Below are positions 6,472 through 6,780 of a stretch of DNA of 6,780 bases, piece by piece (position 1 is the stretch's first letter; each line of letters begins with the position of its first letter). Under the pieces are notes generated by a model that was not told the DNA's origin, searched no databases, and was given only the letters and a program-made list of their open reading frames with translations. Source of the DNA: UBA4661 sp002405405 (GTDB lineage: Bacteria > Bacteroidota > Ignavibacteria > Kapaibacteriales > UBA4661); NCBI GenBank assembly GCA_036847245.1, contig DAIUAL010000191.1, positions 1 through 6,780 on the forward strand. Reading direction: 5' to 3'. Both the position numbers and the translations under genes were made by a program.

Positions 6472-6780
6472 TTATAGATCGTCATCATCAGATTTATTTT
6501 GCATCGAGAACATACTTTGGAATAAATCTTTGAATTGGGTTCCGCCACGCTCTAATGTAAATTTTGACAATTGTGAATATTCTGCCAAACCATGCAGAAC
6601 AAACTCCATCCACAGAAGCAGTTCTTCCTGCTTCAAATCGGGTACAGAACGCTGAACAAGCTGTACTAACCCGGGCACACTGCGTAAAGATTTTTCGTAG
6701 TCGAAGTGCTTGTCATCATTCATAATGTCGATCATATTTCCCGACTTAAACCTATCCGTAATTTCCTTGTATTGGCTAGA
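6472..6780 (-). CDS. C-terminal part of a probable magnesium-chelatase-like AAA+ ATPase (N-terminus beyond window)
   Basis: The frame is open from the right edge (6780) to TAA at 6472-6474, 102 residues. The first ATG inside (6735) is internal, because fifteen codons before it are open and look coding (YKEITDRFKSGNMIDI). The segment resembles, from memory, the C-terminal tail of ChlI/sigma-54-interacting 'magnesium chelatase' ATPases of non-photosynthetic bacteria: a Y..I...F.SG.. helix, a 'L.SVPGLVQLV' stretch (residues 36-45), the helix LWMEFVLHGLAEYSQLSK, and a short final helix. The end is acidic (SDDDDL). The Walker motifs that would prove the ATPase lie outside the window, so this is a family-pattern assignment. 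The gene ends 7 nt before the serine hydrolase start on the same strand, which suggests an operon. Confidence 0.6.
   Translation of the reverse strand, partial: SSQYKEITDRFKSGNMIDIMNDDKHFDYEKSLRSVPGLVQLVQRSVPDLKQEELLLWMEFVLHGLAEYSQLSKFTLERGGTQFKDLFQSMFSMQNKSDDDDL

Noticed and set aside
6465..6548. Longer serine hydrolase beginning at the ATG at 6548.
   Set aside because: It would overlap the upstream ATPase tail by 77 nt, and the extra residues have no family support. The start at 6464 leaves a normal 7-nt gap.
1..6780. A new multi-gene system, mobile element, CRISPR array or RNA gene.
   Set aside because: I looked on both strands for arrays, terminal repeats, transposase motifs, tRNA-like folds and toxin-antitoxin or defence gene pairs and saw none. 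Every long coding stretch belongs to a recognisable family.

Overview
The window looks like ordinary chromosomal DNA from a free-living bacterium of the Bacteroidota/Chlorobiota (FCB) group. GC is roughly mid-40s percent by eye. The reasons are a large secreted VPS10/sortilin-type Asp-box protein of a kind common in that group, the absence of clear Shine-Dalgarno sequences before the starts, and two candidate promoters that match the Bacteroidota-type -7 element TAnnTTTG. A lineage near Ignavibacteria/Kapaibacteria is a guess that the sequence alone cannot settle.

Layout: (1) 1-1073, minus strand: N-terminal 357 codons of a CCA-adding tRNA nucleotidyltransferase/poly(A) polymerase with an HD domain; the C-terminus lies beyond the left edge. 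It appears to start at TTG. (2) 1074-1344: divergent intergenic region with a good FCB-type promoter for the minus-strand gene, an imperfect 12-bp inverted repeat, and a pyrimidine-rich leader before the next gene. (3) 1345-4569, plus strand: a 1074-residue exported beta-propeller protein with eleven Asp-box motifs. (4) 4570-4676: convergent intergenic region with a perfect 13-bp hairpin, probably a bidirectional terminator. (5) 4677-5123, minus: a small DUF4864-like protein. (6) 5235-6464, minus: a membrane-anchored or exported serine hydrolase of the class C beta-lactamase/esterase fold. (7) 6472-6780, minus: the C-terminus of a probable magnesium-chelatase-like AAA+ ATPase, which runs off the right edge.

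Genes 7 and 6 are separated by only 7 nt, so they are probably co-transcribed. Gene 5 follows on the same strand after 111 nt and has its own weak promoter candidate. The CCA enzyme is housekeeping. The propeller protein and the serine hydrolase are both predicted to act outside the cytoplasm, but nothing links them to a common pathway.

I found no mobile element, CRISPR array, RNA gene, defence system or clearly new system. The items most worth a second look are the DUF4864 protein, the altered YxN motif of the serine hydrolase, the ATPase/hydrolase pairing and the dyad in the divergent intergenic region.
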